Numbered from the stretch's first letter, positions 45,321 to 56,564 are shown. The stretch is DNA of 64,000 nt from Hetaerina americana (GCA_022747635.1 JAKTNV010000007.1:9113497-9177496); one strand, 5' to 3'. Notes: generated by a model not told the origin, from the sequence alone. Numbers and translations are program-made.

Positions 45321-46265
45321 TCAGAGAAAATGTTTAACTGCTTAAGAAGGCTGTGCAGAAACCGATTTGGCATCACCACTAATAGCTTAAGAACTATATA
45401 CAACGGAGTCACCATCCCAATATTGGCATACGGCTGTGAGGTGTGGGGAGAGAGACTCAATTACAGCAGAATCCGGAGAAAACTGGAAGAGGCCCAAAGA
45501 TCTTGCCTAATTGCAGTATCCGGGAGCTACAATACGGTCTGTGATGAAGCTCTACAAATAATAACTGGGATACAGCCGATAACGTTCTCAATAGAGGAAA
45601 GAAGAATCAAGGTACGGATGAAGCAGATGGAAGAGGCTACTCTGGGAGATGTAGCTTTGTCTCCAACTGAGAAATGGAGCAGGAACAGGAATTTTATAAG
45701 AGCGTATTTCCTGGATGTGTGGGAACGGGAATGGGAAACATTAGAAAAGGGTAAAACAACCAGACAATTTTTACCTAGCGTGAAGGAAAGAATGAAGATC
45801 AACTGTAAAACTTACAACGGTATTACGCAAATTTTAACGGGCCACGGGGAGTTTAGATCATACCTCAAGAAAATAGGGAAAAAAAAGGAGGGGACGTGTG
45901 AATGCATGATGGAGGAGGACACGGCAATACACAGAGTCCTTTATTGCCCAATTTATGCCGAGGAAAGACGTGAACTGGAAGCTATCCTTGGATATTTGCA
46001 TAACGTCCAACAAATTGGGCAATGCCTACATGAGGAACCGATTAGGAAAATATTGGAAAGGTTTATCAACAAAAGATAAAGTAAGAACGGGGAGAGTAAC
46101 GGAAAGGAATGGCATGTGACTCATATTTTGTATTTTGTAAAATTAACGAAATTGTATTGGGGGTTTAAACATAAGGCACCCCAAAAAAAACAAACTGAAA
46201 TTGAAACAATAAATTGCCCGATCCTGCTCGAACGGGCCCAATTATTATTAATTATTATTATTAAA
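45321..46265 (+). mobile_element. R1-like retrotransposon, 5' truncated, nested
   Basis: The C-terminal part of a second non-LTR element, followed by a 3' UTR and an ATT-rich tail at 46236-46265. It lies in the same orientation inside a CR1-like element. Class is judged from the style of the C-terminal protein. Confidence 0.75.
45330..46079 (+). CDS. R1-like RT C-terminal fragment with zinc-knuckle-like motif
   Basis: The open frame has 249 codons with no internal stop. It includes RNRFGITTNSLRTIYNGVTI and PILAYGCEVWGE, which follow the RT palm in R1-type and related elements, then a long helical domain. The cysteine/histidine motif CECMMEEDTAIHRVLYC (C-x-C-x9-H-x4-C) is near residue 200. 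The last residues are KILERFINKR. The palm, endonuclease and gag-like ORF are missing, so the fragment cannot act alone. The ATG at 45330 is not a natural start; the copy is 5' truncated within the gene. It is the cleanest retroelement frame after the 28437 RTE copy, which suggests a younger insertion than its host. Confidence 0.75.
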   Translation: MFNCLRRLCRNRFGITTNSLRTIYNGVTIPILAYGCEVWGERLNYSRIRRKLEEAQRSCLIAVSGSYNTVCDEALQIITGIQPITFSIEERRIKVRMKQMEEATLGDVALSPTEKWSRNRNFIRAYFLDVWEREWETLEKGKTTRQFLPSVKERMKINCKTYNGITQILTGHGEFRSYLKKIGKKKEGTCECMMEEDTAIHRVLYCPIYAEERRELEAILGYLHNVQQIGQCLHEEPIRKILERFINKR

Positions 46266-46671
46266 CGAGCTTAACAATTACACTAAAGCAATCACTATTG
46301 CCCCACACTAATTATGTAGATCAGACCACAAAGATAAGACAACGGAGATAGATTCCAGTGTAGATAGATACAAATACTCACTCTTTCCCCGGAATCATAA
46401 TAGTAAGAAACCAAAGTCACCATAGAAATATTAAAGACATTTAATTTACAAGTCATGATAAAATTAAACGTTACGTAGACGTAAGGTATATTTGTAGGTG
46501 CATGTGTAAGTTATACAGTTTTTTGCATGAAAATATGCGACTTTGTGGGTATATACGAGATTGGCATGAATTTTGGGGTATTGGATGCGGTTTTATTGCC
46601 TTTTACGGGTGGTGACCAAACACCTCCCGCCACACCCCCTTGCGGCGGCTTGCGGGGCACTATTTAGATGT
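46266..46671 (+). pseudogene. CR1-like element, 3' half of the split copy (subfamily B)
   Basis: Resumes the protein with APHTNYVDQTTKIR then DRYKYSLFPRNHNSKKPKSP and a stop near 46423. That is the equivalent of RRDHVNKIRE and YKMSFFPRTIRDHN in other copies. A UTR follows, then the subfamily B terminal hairpin at 46622-46660 (CCTCCCGCCACACCCCC, TTGCGGCGGCTTGCGGGGCAC) and a final TAGATGTAG. Confidence 0.75.
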
Positions 46672-46925
46672 AGTCCAGGGACGTTGGGCTACTGACCGAC
46701 GGGTTCCGGTTCGATTCCCGGGCACGCCTCTCTGAGGACCCTAAGCTGCACCCAAGCTATGTAATTTTTCGGGTACCAGATCTTCATGGGAAACCATAAC
46801 CGGCACGGAGAAAGGAACTGGCCACCCTACCCTGATGTGTGAATTTCACACGCCGTATAGGGCTTAGTACTGGGTGAACTCTCTACCATCACCTATAAAA
46901 CTTACCTTCGGGTTGATTACTGCGT
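46672..46925 (+). repeat. tRNA-derived SINE, most complete copy
   Basis: The head has TAGTCCAGGGACGTTGG (A-box side) and GGTTCGATTCCCGGGCAC (B box). The body has CACCCAAGCTATGTAA, TTTTTCGGGTACCAGATC, GGGAAACCATAACCGGCAC, CCTGATGTGTGAATTTCACA and GGGCTTAGTACTGGGTGAAC. It ends near TTGATTACT at 46921. It abuts the 3' end of the CR1-like element, so it inserted at or beside that tail. Confidence 0.8.
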
Positions 46926-48989
46926 TTATGGTTTTATTTAGTGTAGCTAATAATGTTGGGGAAAAGTGATCAACACCTCGCTACTAATATATATATTGAG
47001 GCAGCAATTTTGAAAGACAATTAATCAGCACGCATGGGCTTGGCATTATTCTCAGTGCGTACGTACGTGTCTGAACTGCGCAGCGTGAATGTGGCCTCGC
47101 CGCTTGCGAGGTCAGTTCACGCGCCGTTCGGCAAACAACTATCGCCGCTTATTTAATGCTCGCGGGTCTCTCGTCAGTCCGTCCGATGACTGGCCTCCTC
47201 CCGCGATAGCATTAATCGCTCCCCGTTCCACAGCGGAGCGACGGAGTGCGATGCGGACTGCGGCTAGGAGGAAGGTGACCGTGGGAGATTGGGGGAGGGA
47301 GAGGGGGTTGATAGGAGGTACGGAAGGTGGATGGAGAGATTTGATGGATGGCAATAGATAGCATTGTGTGTAAGTTTTTTTTTTGGGAACTCCTTTTAGG
47401 TGGTGATGGAGTGTGTTTGTGTGTTAGAATGTCGATGGGCTTATCTAATTGAGCGGTCGTGGGCGATAACACGATGGCCATTAATTTCACAAAAGGAAGA
47501 AAACTTCTGTGCGGAAACCTTACGAGGATTACGAGAATCCGTATAAAACGTACGACGATTTGTAATTTTGGGTGTCTAACGGGCGAGGCGTATTGATATT
47601 TTATTTTTTTATTTAAGAATTTATATCATTGCAATAAGGTAATTGTCCTGGTGGCAAAGGTCAAGCCTGGTCAAAGATCACTCTTACAATTCACATGCAT
47701 ACATACGCACACAATTAGAACATATGAGACAAAATGCTCTGATATACAATGACAATATTACCAACCGCAACTTCACCATCACAAAAGGGCTGGGTTCACA
47801 CCATACCTACAACGCTCCGTCCATCGCCGCAGCACTCCGTCCATAATCACGCACTCTTCAATTTCATGTACCGTTCAAAATCACGCACCGTCAACACATC
47901 ATTCACTTTTGCAATACAACTTCTCACGCCGTCAACTTCACACACAAACAATATTTTAATAAGTTCAATAACATAATAATCACGCTTACACTGGCGATCA
48001 CTCCGACGATGTTATCTCTAAATAATCTAAATTAATTGCCGGCATGATTGTGTTCCGGAAGGGACACCGTTGTGGAGGTAGGTTTCATGTAAATCTGCAA
48101 GCTACCTCAAGGGTTTCTGGCAGAGCACTCGCGCTTCTTGTGGAGTGCGATGCGGTTAACGCAGGATTTATTTCTAAAACGGAATTATTTCACTCCATCG
48201 GGCAGGTTGTCATTGTTGGCGGTCCGCGGTTGTGTCAAAAGGAATCGACGGATATAATCGGATAAATATTGGTCATCCGAAGAACGCTTAGTGACTGAAA
48301 GTGATCTAGCCTCAAAAGTACAAATTAAAACCCACTGCTAGCGGAAATATCTCCGCATGGAAACTATGAAAACAATTAAATGAAACGAATTGGCGTAATA
48401 TGGGAAATATTACTCGTAAAAGAGCAACCGAGAAGGAGAAGCATAAAATAATTCCAAGTTGGCATTAACATTTGCAAAATAATGCGGTTCCTCTCGTTTT
48501 CCCTCGCGACATCGAAGGTACAGATGAAAATTAGGAATTTTATTAATTTGTTTTTTTTTTAAACTTTACCGATTGTTTTCAGTGCTGATGATATCCGAGG
48601 CTAGGTAGAGAGACTGTTTGGTAACTAATGAATCAGAGAATGATGAACGAAGCGTTATCATTTATGGTGTAATTAACGTACGTAAATTTTAGTGATTAAT
48701 TCTGTTAAGATAATTGCGAAAACATCTCTCGAGTGCTGTCGGTTTGACGCAATTCGTGGGCGAAGCAGAACGAACCAGGATTCCCCGTTACCTAAGCTTC
48801 CCGTTGACATTATTTTTTCGTTTGTCGTTTGAATTTATTTGGAGTGGGTTTTCATCGGTTTTGGGGGGGGGGAGGCGGAGGTGAAGCAGGGGGACAGGGA
48901 CCACGGGGGGTCGCTGCGGGAGCAGGGGCGTTCTAACTGCGTCTGAGGAGCGAGGGAGCCGTGTGTGGGGGGGGGGAGGGGCTTGCGGA
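46926..48989. other. No recognisable gene; CpG-dense patch at about 47050-47280
   Basis: Bases 47050-47280 have dense CpG. An A-box-like phrase AATTGTCCTGGTGGCAAAGG at 47641-47660 resembles one at 61919-61936. No coding motif. Confidence 0.35.
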
Positions 48990-49415
48990 GGCTCGAGGGA
49001 TCATTCATCATTCATTGGTAGTCTATCCATTTTATGTTGGTTTTGGACGGTCACCATTACACATTATGAATGGCGAAAATTTCCTCTTGGTCTCCGTGCA
49101 TTATTTCGTTATTGAGAAATGGACACCATTAATGCCAGATTCAAGCACTCTTTCTTCCCTCTCAAGACACACACGATAAAATCAGAGTTGAGTACCCCAG
49201 CCGTTTTATTTCAAAAGCAGAATTGAAAGCGAACACAGGCATTATTGCATGATTTAAACATGTAGGTGTGGATGTGTGCGAAATATAACTGCGAAAATTT
49301 GCACGTGTAAATATATATTTATAATTATGCATGAGTGAATGTTTATGGAGAAATGGCTGGTGTCCTAACACCCCCCGACACACGCTCTTGCGGTGGCTTA
49401 CGGCGGGGATGTGAA
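48990..49415 (+). mobile_element. CR1-like retrotransposon 3' end (subfamily B)
   Basis: Codons DSSTLSSLSRHTR (one frame) and RFKHSFFPLKTHTIKSEL (another) near 49140-49195 give the C-terminal theme. About 180 bases of AT-rich UTR follow, then the terminal hairpin (CACCCCCCGACACACGC, TCTTGCGGTGGCTTACGGC, GGGGAT) at about 49370-49410. 5' truncated. Confidence 0.65.
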
Positions 49416-51429
49416 TGGAAAGCCCATTCCCTTCCTTCCTCCGCCCTACTCCTTCCGATTATTTCACCTTCTGTCGCGACCCTTGACGTGATGGCGCTCA
49501 CTACTTTGCATTGTTTCCCCCGCCCGCTTTTTCTGCCCTCTTCGGATCTCACCCGGCGCCTCACTACTCTCCTCCTCCGCCGTTTTAAAAAGGTCGCCTC
49601 AAGTCAGTCTCCCCCCTCTGATCAACTTATTCTGAATCATTTCTCCTCCACACCTAATTCTCAAAATCCTCCGTCCTCATCATTTTTTACTTCAAAGTCC
49701 CAGTTTTCCGATTCATTCGGCGCTTTGCTCCAGATTCCCCCTTCACCATTTTTATTTTCGTGGCGTCATTACTCGACGGTCTTGTCATCAATACCCCTCG
49801 TGCGAATTGCTCCTTTCACAAATTCTTCAATACCTTTGGCTCAACTCTTCGATTCTTCTCTTGGTGCCTCTGGTTTTACGCCACTTCCCTCCGAAACAGT
49901 GCCAAAGTACGCGCAACCCCTCCTTGATTGTTTTTATAGCATTTCCCTAATTCTTTGTCTGCGGTCGTGAGACGCACCAGGGTGGAAAACGGATCCTTGA
50001 ATCCCTCGCCTCGACCAGGACCCCCCCCCCCCGGGTCGCCTCAATCTGCGCTCGGACGGTTTCTTAGATGTCACAACTGAAATTAAATGACCTGTAACTT
50101 CGACCTGCCTTTGAATCCGAATGGATCTTCGAGTTCCTCCCATCCCAAGGCCGCGTAGTAATTTTGTGACGCCACGCGTCCTTGAAAATGACAGTTGCGT
50201 GGGGGCATAACGAAATCCCGCTTAGAACAAATAGTCGATCTCTTGAATTTCGTTATAAACGAGTTTCACTGCGTGTATGCATATGTATTATTCGGTCGTA
50301 ACCCCCTCCCCCCCAACCCCCGCCCCGCACCCACCCTCGTTCTCTTCAAGGGCGGCCGCTTCCCCTGCCTCTCCCCGGCAACCCTCCTCCGCCAAGTGCG
50401 TAATATGGCGGGGGGGGCGAAATGGGGGGGGAAGACCGCCACATCCCCCCATCTCCTTGTTCTCGCTCCCTTCCACGACTCTCACCCAGAGATTAAGGCT
50501 GCTCGCGGAGATGCTCTCTCCCCTCTTCGACCTCCCCCTCCCCCCTCTACGCCACCCCCCCTTTGACTGACACGATGCATACGCCTCCCCCCACCTAATG
50601 TCTCCGCTCCATCTTTCCCCTCAGACCCCCCACCCACCCACACCCCTCCCCCAAGATCCCATCGCCGGGGCGCAGAAATCACTCGCACCCCCGTTTTGAA
50701 TCCATTATAAGTACGCCGAGAGACCACGGCGCTGCCGGTTAGCAGCCTCCGAGGGAATCGTCTTGCACCGCGTGCTCTACAGACTTCTGCGTTTCAATCT
50801 CGCGGGCTTCTCTTTTTCAAGGACGGAGGCGATGACCCCCCCCCCCCCCTCCCCCCATCTATGTGGCAGCGAAACATTGTCTCCATCGCAACTAGACATA
50901 GTAACAAGATTCTGAGGAGAGATATTTGAGAGAGATCAATAGGATGTTCCCGAATCGGCGAAATTGTCAACAGCAGGGACAGAAAGAAAAATGTATGATG
51001 CGAACGGATGAATGAAAGAATGGACGGTAAAAAAGAGAGAAAGGCTGCATGGAATGGATGGCATTGAACTTTCTCGATTATCGTGTAAACATAATAACTA
51101 AAGGAAAAGGAGACGATGGTCGACTCGAGACAAGAGTGGAGCGAGCCCATGCGTGAGCGGGAAACTCGTCCGTGGCGTGGAGATGAGACCGGCTGAGCAT
51201 TTCCCGCTCTCAGCAAGTTGTCGTATCGGAAGTCGCATCGGCATTTGTTCTCGCTTGCTGCGAATGAAGTCCGTTCGTCACTCTGAAATCTATGCGGCAT
51301 TAACACGTTACGCTACACAGCATGTATTTGTCATGGTGACCGAGCAAGAATCTTTGCCAAAGATGACTGCGTGACCTCGAGGTCAGCGACAATGCGCGCT
51401 GTGCATTTCGCAACGTTTAGGGCACCAAA
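49416..51429. other. No recognisable gene; GC-rich block at about 50000-50720
   Basis: A 211-codon frame at 49335-49970 starts inside a CR1 tail. Its S/P/L/F-rich sequence comes from pyrimidine-rich DNA, with no domain. The 50290-50680 block has C and G homopolymer runs and opposing frames. A 170-codon minus frame at 50794-51306 has no recognisable motif. Confidence 0.4.
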
Positions 51430-51520
51430 CGTCTTGGTATTGCGCCGACTGGTGGAAGAGGTATAACGTCCTCGCCTGCTAATCAAAAGGTCGGGGAATC
51501 GATCCTCACACCCGTGGGGT
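51430..51520 (+). repeat. tRNA-like SINE head, second type
   Basis: GTGGAAGAGGTATAACGTCC (A-box side), then CGCCTGCTAATCAAAAGGTC in the position of an anticodon arm (GCT), and GGGGAATCGATCC (B box). No intact acceptor stem is present, so it is not a functional tRNA. It is unlike the SINE family at 46672 and may be the head of another SINE. Confidence 0.45.
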
Positions 51521-51539
51521 TATTCCTCCAACTATGGCG

Positions 51540-51735
51540 TTTGTGTTTGTGGTTGTCATTGTCTTTTATGATTAAATATTTGTGTCGCAAACGGTAAAAA
51601 TTAAGACATGCGAATGCTTTCTTTTATGTATGACCGCAAATGTGTCATCATATCATTTGTGTGTATGTGCGTTTTCATGCATGTATAGCCGAAGCCCCGC
51701 CACACGCCCTTTCCAAGGCTTGTGGGGGGACTGCG
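51540..51735 (+). repeat. CR1-like 3' tail (subfamily B)
   Basis: AT-rich UTR ending in the terminal hairpin CCCCGCCACACGCCC, TTTCCAAGGCTTGTGGGG at about 51696-51728. No coding part recognised. Confidence 0.5.
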
Positions 51736-52504
51736 TACGTGTAGGTTAATGGAATACCTATTCTCTTTCTCTCTCCGCCCCGGCGACTGCTATCCTTCTA
51801 ACGCGGACTTTAACATCCCAATCCATCCACCTTATACCTCCACGTCATTGCCCTAATTTTTCCGAGGCTGAGTCATACTCATTCTATGATTATTAATAAT
51901 TTTTCTGTGTCCTGGCTCAAAGAAACATATCGGCTCTTTATTAATGTTCCCTGAGTAATCCATAGACAAATCCTTAAAAGGGCGTCAGTGGACTAAAACG
52001 TCTTATTATACGCTCATCTAAAAAAATGTCGTGGCTATATAATGTCTTGTCAAAACGGGAAACGATGAGCATAGCAAGTGCAAGTTTTAAATATGAAGTG
52101 CATGAAATTTGCAGTGAAATTGTAGTCCTTGCTTGGTCGACGGAAATTCCTCAAGTTATTATCAGCGTGTGACGTGGTTGGCTTAGGACAGGCACAGATA
52201 GGTAGTTTCTGAACGCGTAATGGGAGAATGACGTGGGTCAGCTACGCACTTATGAACGTAACATATAATTTTCAATTAATGCAGTCCTGAGTACGAATTT
52301 TTTTGCATCATAAAGGTACATATTTTATGACTTAATATTATTGTGGAGCGATAATCCACCATAGATCTCCCGGACAATACCATTCCATATATGCGCGACG
52401 CTGTCTGTGATGCCAGAGGGCCACCATCAGCCCATGTGCGAGTAATCCCCTTCACCACATGAAAGACCAGATACCGTAGCATGACGTATAATAAGCCAAA
52501 CTGT
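51736..52504. other. No recognisable gene
   Basis: The only repeat noted is a 35-base phrase at 52451-52485 (CTTCACCACAT to GATACCGTA) resembling 53207-53243. Confidence 0.35.
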
Positions 52505-52860
52505 GCAGCGATAGGTGAAATCATATCAGTAAAATTAGAGAGATTAAGTGCAGAACAGACAAATGTAAGATGTCATTTTTTTCCCACGTACGATAAGGGA
52601 TCAGAAGAATATTGCCTGACCGCGCTAGGGGCAAGGGTCAAAAGTAGTCTGGTGTGTAATCACCCCTTGCCACACACCCTATACGTGGCTTCCAAGGTAC
52701 TAAAAATACTAACAGTATTAGATAATACAAAAAATACTAAAAAATGCTGCTGCTAAAATATACTGAAAATTACACAAATATACTAAATTATGCTAAAAAT
52801 ACCAAAAGTACTAAAAATTCTAAAAATACTAGTAATATTAAAAAATACATAGAATACTGC
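52505..52860 (+). mobile_element. CR1-like 3' end with tandem tail (subfamily A)
   Basis: The coding end (ISVKLERLSAEQT in the decayed frame) is followed by UTR and terminal hairpin (CCCTTGCCACACACCC, ATACGTGGCTTCCAAGG) at 52667-52698. From 52699 to about 52855 the sequence is a degenerate run of CTAAAAATA-like units, presumably an expansion of the natural 3' end of the element. Confidence 0.7.
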
Positions 52861-53678
52861 CCGGATAGAATACTCGGCTGGACACGATCTTGCTCGAAAG
52901 GAGGCAGTCTTCGAGAATATCCGAAGTTGCAGGTTACGCTAGCTGACCAATCCACTGAGCTGGATGTGACCCTCGTTTCGCTGTCTGACCTCGTGAGTCA
53001 GCACAAACATAAAACTAATGGCAACACACATTTTTGCCATTTGCAACTTAACATTTCGTTTGCACAGTAGGTTCTGATATTTTCCTGATTTTCCGATAAC
53101 CGTGGCGTTAAGTTTGTGGAACGTAAAAGCATCGAAACTCATTGTAATGAAACATTACGAAGAGTCAAACAGCAAGCGTGCTGCTCTTCACTGTACAGTA
53201 ATATTTTCACCACATCAAAGACCCGATAACGTAACACGTCAATCAAAACAGCCTTTATATTTCGTGATTCATTCGCATTACCACACCGGAAGTACACCTG
53301 TCGTGAAATCGCACGGTTTTATGTCCTTGAAAATCCATTGCCGACGAGGAGAAATAAATTTGGCAACATGAGTTGTCACCTTCGTCTTCCATCCTCTCAC
53401 AAGTTCTGTTCGAGAATTTGCACGTCTTATTGACCTGGCAGGCGGTGCCCAATTTTGCGCCTTCCCCGTATTGCAGGGGAGACTCACAATCGGCTCAAAT
53501 GCAAGTCTCTCTCTCCGGATAATGTCAATGTTTATCAATATGCAACGTCGATTTATATCAAGGAATACATCGCGAATGGAACTGAAGTCAAGTCACACTT
53601 ACGTGTAGCGAGCATCACGAGGATCAGAAATGAATATTTAGCCTCATCCACCCTGTGCGTAGTGTGTCCGTGATACAA
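52861..53678. other. No recognisable gene
   Basis: Short frames only, with no motif. It includes the second copy of the short phrase noted at 52451. Confidence 0.35.
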
Positions 53679-53945
53679 CGAGGGTAGGCTGAAAACTAAT
53701 GCACACATGCTTGTATACCACAAACAAAATGACCTTCAGAAGCACCCTTGGTGGCACAGGGAAGCAACGTTCCCCCTCAACACGCATGCGTTGGTTTGAG
53801 GTCGTTACATTCGTACAGTGTATTTTGAGAAGCGGAAGTATGGAGACGTGTTCTAGTGCTATGTCAACGCGAGTTAAACAGCGTGCTGAGGATGGAGTTG
53901 AGAAAAAATGAATGGTGGAATTTTTTGTCTGCTGGAGAACCAAAG
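53679..53945 (+). mobile_element. Mariner-like element, 5' end only
   Basis: Starts with the terminal block CGAGGGTAGGCTGAAAACTA and the leader phrase ACTAATGCACACATGCT. An open frame beginning METCSSAMSTRVKQRA follows near 53840 and ends at a stop after a few residues. It matches the reversed copy at 22145-22594 over the leader and first codons. No catalytic domain follows. Confidence 0.7.
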
Positions 53946-53984
53946 TAAGGATATGTAATATTATTAGTTTTTTAGGTCGTTTTT

Positions 53985-54110
53985 AGTACCCTGCAAGTCA
54001 CCGCTATGGTGTGTGGCAGAGGATAATCTCACACCAGACTTATTTTGACCCGAAATACTTCCCCTCCCCCTTGCGCGGTCGGACAATGTTAGTCTAATCC
54101 CTTCTGATAC
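53985..54110 (-). repeat. CR1-like 3' end, tail only, reversed (subfamily A)
   Basis: The reverse complement has CCGACCGCGC, TTTCGGGTCAAAATAAGTCT and the hairpin CCTCTGCCACACACC, ATAGCGGTGACTTGCAGGG, with TACTAAAAA as its end. Confidence 0.7.
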
Positions 54111-55164
54111 CCAAGGGTTCTAAGGTGTTATTAATGTAAAGGGCCCTCTCGGAGCCGTTTTTAGTCTCTGCTGCTGAAGTGAAAGGGTTTTCTCCGCCAT
54201 TTGGCCCACGCATGGCTTTCATTTGAGGGCACCACGCGGAGTCTCAATGAGGCTCTCTTTATTTGGAGGGAGAATACGTATTTCGGGGTGGGGGACCCTC
54301 AGGAAGAAGGGGTCTGCGACCTCCTTGACGGGGTAAGGAGGTGAGGTGAGGCGGGAGGCCGTGGTCGCGGGAGTGCGATACGTCCCCAGGGTGATGCGAC
54401 GGACTGAGGGCGTTCACCCCTCGGTCGCTGCCGCCGAATTCGATGGGAATATTTTTATACGACTATCCCCTCTGTATTCGCAGAGCGCTTCAATACTTCC
54501 TTTGCGTCATTGATCCCCCCCTTTCCTCCTTGTTGTCGACTGCTTCTGTCGCTGATACAATTCTTCTCATCAAGCCCCATACCCCTGCGCTCAATTCCCC
54601 CACACCATCCTGTCACTCAGGGTGTACGGTGATGCATCGCAGCAAACTTGAAATGATTACTTTTTCGTTTCGTACGGTGAATGTTGAAATGTTGAAAAGC
54701 TCTGATATAATATTCGCTACCCACAGCGTTGAATACTACATACATTGCTCGTGTGTGATGAAGAGTCGTGATCTTGGGCCAGATACAACGAACGATCTAC
54801 CTCATATAACGTTTGGTTTAGCCTTCATATCGAATTTCTCTTTTATTTAAATCGAATTACTTGAAATTGCTTATGAAACAACTTCACCTCATACTGTTCA
54901 CGTTGATTCTTTAACGTGTTTGGCATTGACTCTTTAAGCTGAAGCTAGGCCACCCGACTTCATCGGCTCCTACCTAAATACGCTCAAGTATGGCTAGGGT
55001 TAGCTCGGTTGCGATATTAAACGAAGTCGAAATGCCTTGCCGTTTTTTAGGCGGCTTTTTATTTCAGAGGTCGCCTTATTTGGGCTTTTGCTCTGTGTCT
55101 TGTATATTTTCCCGTTTCTTCCTGGACTACCAATCCAGCGTCGTTTTTATTGCCCTATTCCTTA
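54111..55164. other. No recognisable gene
   Basis: G-rich stretch at 54190-54440, then AT-rich. The 135-codon frame at 54443-54850 has no motif. Confidence 0.35.
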
Positions 55165-56525
55165 TTTATTTGTCATTATTTATTTATTTTTATTTGTTTT
55201 TTTCTATGGTTTAGTGGTTTAACACCATATTTGGTCTTTTGTACTTATCGTATGGACCAAATTTGTTGATTTTGGTGTATGTCATAGCTTCGTTAGAATT
55301 TTCTGTCAGTTTTTCGAAGTAATTCTTAGTTTTCCTCAGTAAAAAGTTTTGTAGTTGCTCTATTTTTTTGTATATTTCCTCGTTTCTCTCCCACGGAGGG
55401 AGTCCAAGGGCCAGTCTTAGTATTTTCCTTTCAGTGATTTTTAAATTTTTCCATTTGGGATCTACTCACTAGCCCCGTCCATGCAGGTGATGCGTAGGTT
55501 AAGACTGGTCTTATAATAGTTTGGTAGATTAATATTTTTACTTCCTGAGGGGTAGCGTTATTTCTTAGAATTTGTGCCAGTTATGATATTAGTATGGTCG
55601 CTTTTTGTCGGATTTCTTTAATATGGCTGTTGAAGTTTAATTTATCGTCTATGACAACTCCGAGGTATTTTATGGTGTTACTCCATTCAATCGGCTGCTG
55701 TCTAATCCTGATGCATTCGCAAGTAATTTTTGTAGTTCTAGGGGGGGTGAATAGTATGGCTTTCGTCTTGTTTGTATTTATATGCAGTTTCCATTTTTTA
55801 TACCATTTCACTATTTCATCCAGTGCATCTTGCGCTCTTTCTTGCACCGAGTTAATATCTTTCCCTTTAACAAGGATTACAGCGTCGTCCGCGTATAGGG
55901 CAATTATGCTACGCCAGTCATTGCTATATCTTGGGAAGTCGGCTATATATATGTTAAGGAGGAGGAGGCCTATTATGGAGCCTTGTGGAACGCCGGCTTT
56001 GGCAATTGTGCTAGTACTTGTTTCATCCCCCCATTTTACTTTGAAGGTTCTTCAGTTTAAGTAGGAAGTCGTCCACTTTACTGTCCATTTCGGGAATTTC
56101 CATTTTTCCATTTTGTGTATAAGTCCCCCATGCCATACCTTATCAAAAGCCTTTGATAGGTCGAGGAAGATACCAATGGTTCGTTCCTTTTTGTTAAAAA
56201 CGTCGCTGATGAAATCTGTGACTCTGTGAATTTGCTGGTCGGTGGAGTAGCCCTGGCGGAAACCAAACTGCTCTTTCGGAATTACTTCGTTTATTTCCGC
56301 GTGTCTCCTAATATGCGGTGCAACTACCCTTTCTAATAGCTTACCGAGGTTGAAGAGGAGGGATATGGGTCTTAGGTGTTCTTCTATTATGGTTTTTCCC
56401 CCCTTTTTAGGGATGTATCTGATTAATGCCTCCTTCCATTTTTTTGAGTAATATCCCAGGCAGATTGAGGCGTTGAAAATTTTAACTAGATGTTCTCCTG
56501 CCGCTTCCGGGAGCCTTTCTAATAG
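55165..56525 (-). pseudogene. Jockey-type reverse transcriptase, reversed
   Basis: Read on the minus strand from about 56525: ALIRYIPKKGGKTIIEEHLR, PISLLFNLGKLLERV, EQFGFRQGYSTDQQ, then GIFLDLSKAFDKVWHGGLI (RT motif A). A TGA near 56057 follows, then GVPQGS at 55977-55994 (motif B) and YADD at 55884-55895 (motif C), in one frame with motif B. Next is INTNKTKAILFTPP and IKYLGVVIDDKLNFNSHI, then a stop near 55583 and more RT-end text (RPVLTYASPAW). A run of TTTA repeats at 55165-55205 is the reversed A-rich tail. The 5' end is truncated before the palm start. Only two in-frame stops were seen in about 300 codons. Confidence 0.88.
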
Positions 56526-56564
56526 CGAGTCGAAATTTATTCATAGGAAACTACTGTGTTTATG

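Noticed and set aside
49335..49970. 211-codon open frame
   Set aside because: Begins within a CR1-like 3' tail and is rich in S, P, L and F from pyrimidine-rich DNA. No motif.
51430..51520. Functional tRNA-Ser
   Set aside because: No paired acceptor stem and no proper variable arm; tRNA-like SINE head is a better fit.
7990..54110. CRISPR array suggested by many similar 30-36-base blocks
   Set aside because: The blocks are far apart, in both orientations, and always follow CR1-like coding ends; they are retrotransposon 3' ends.
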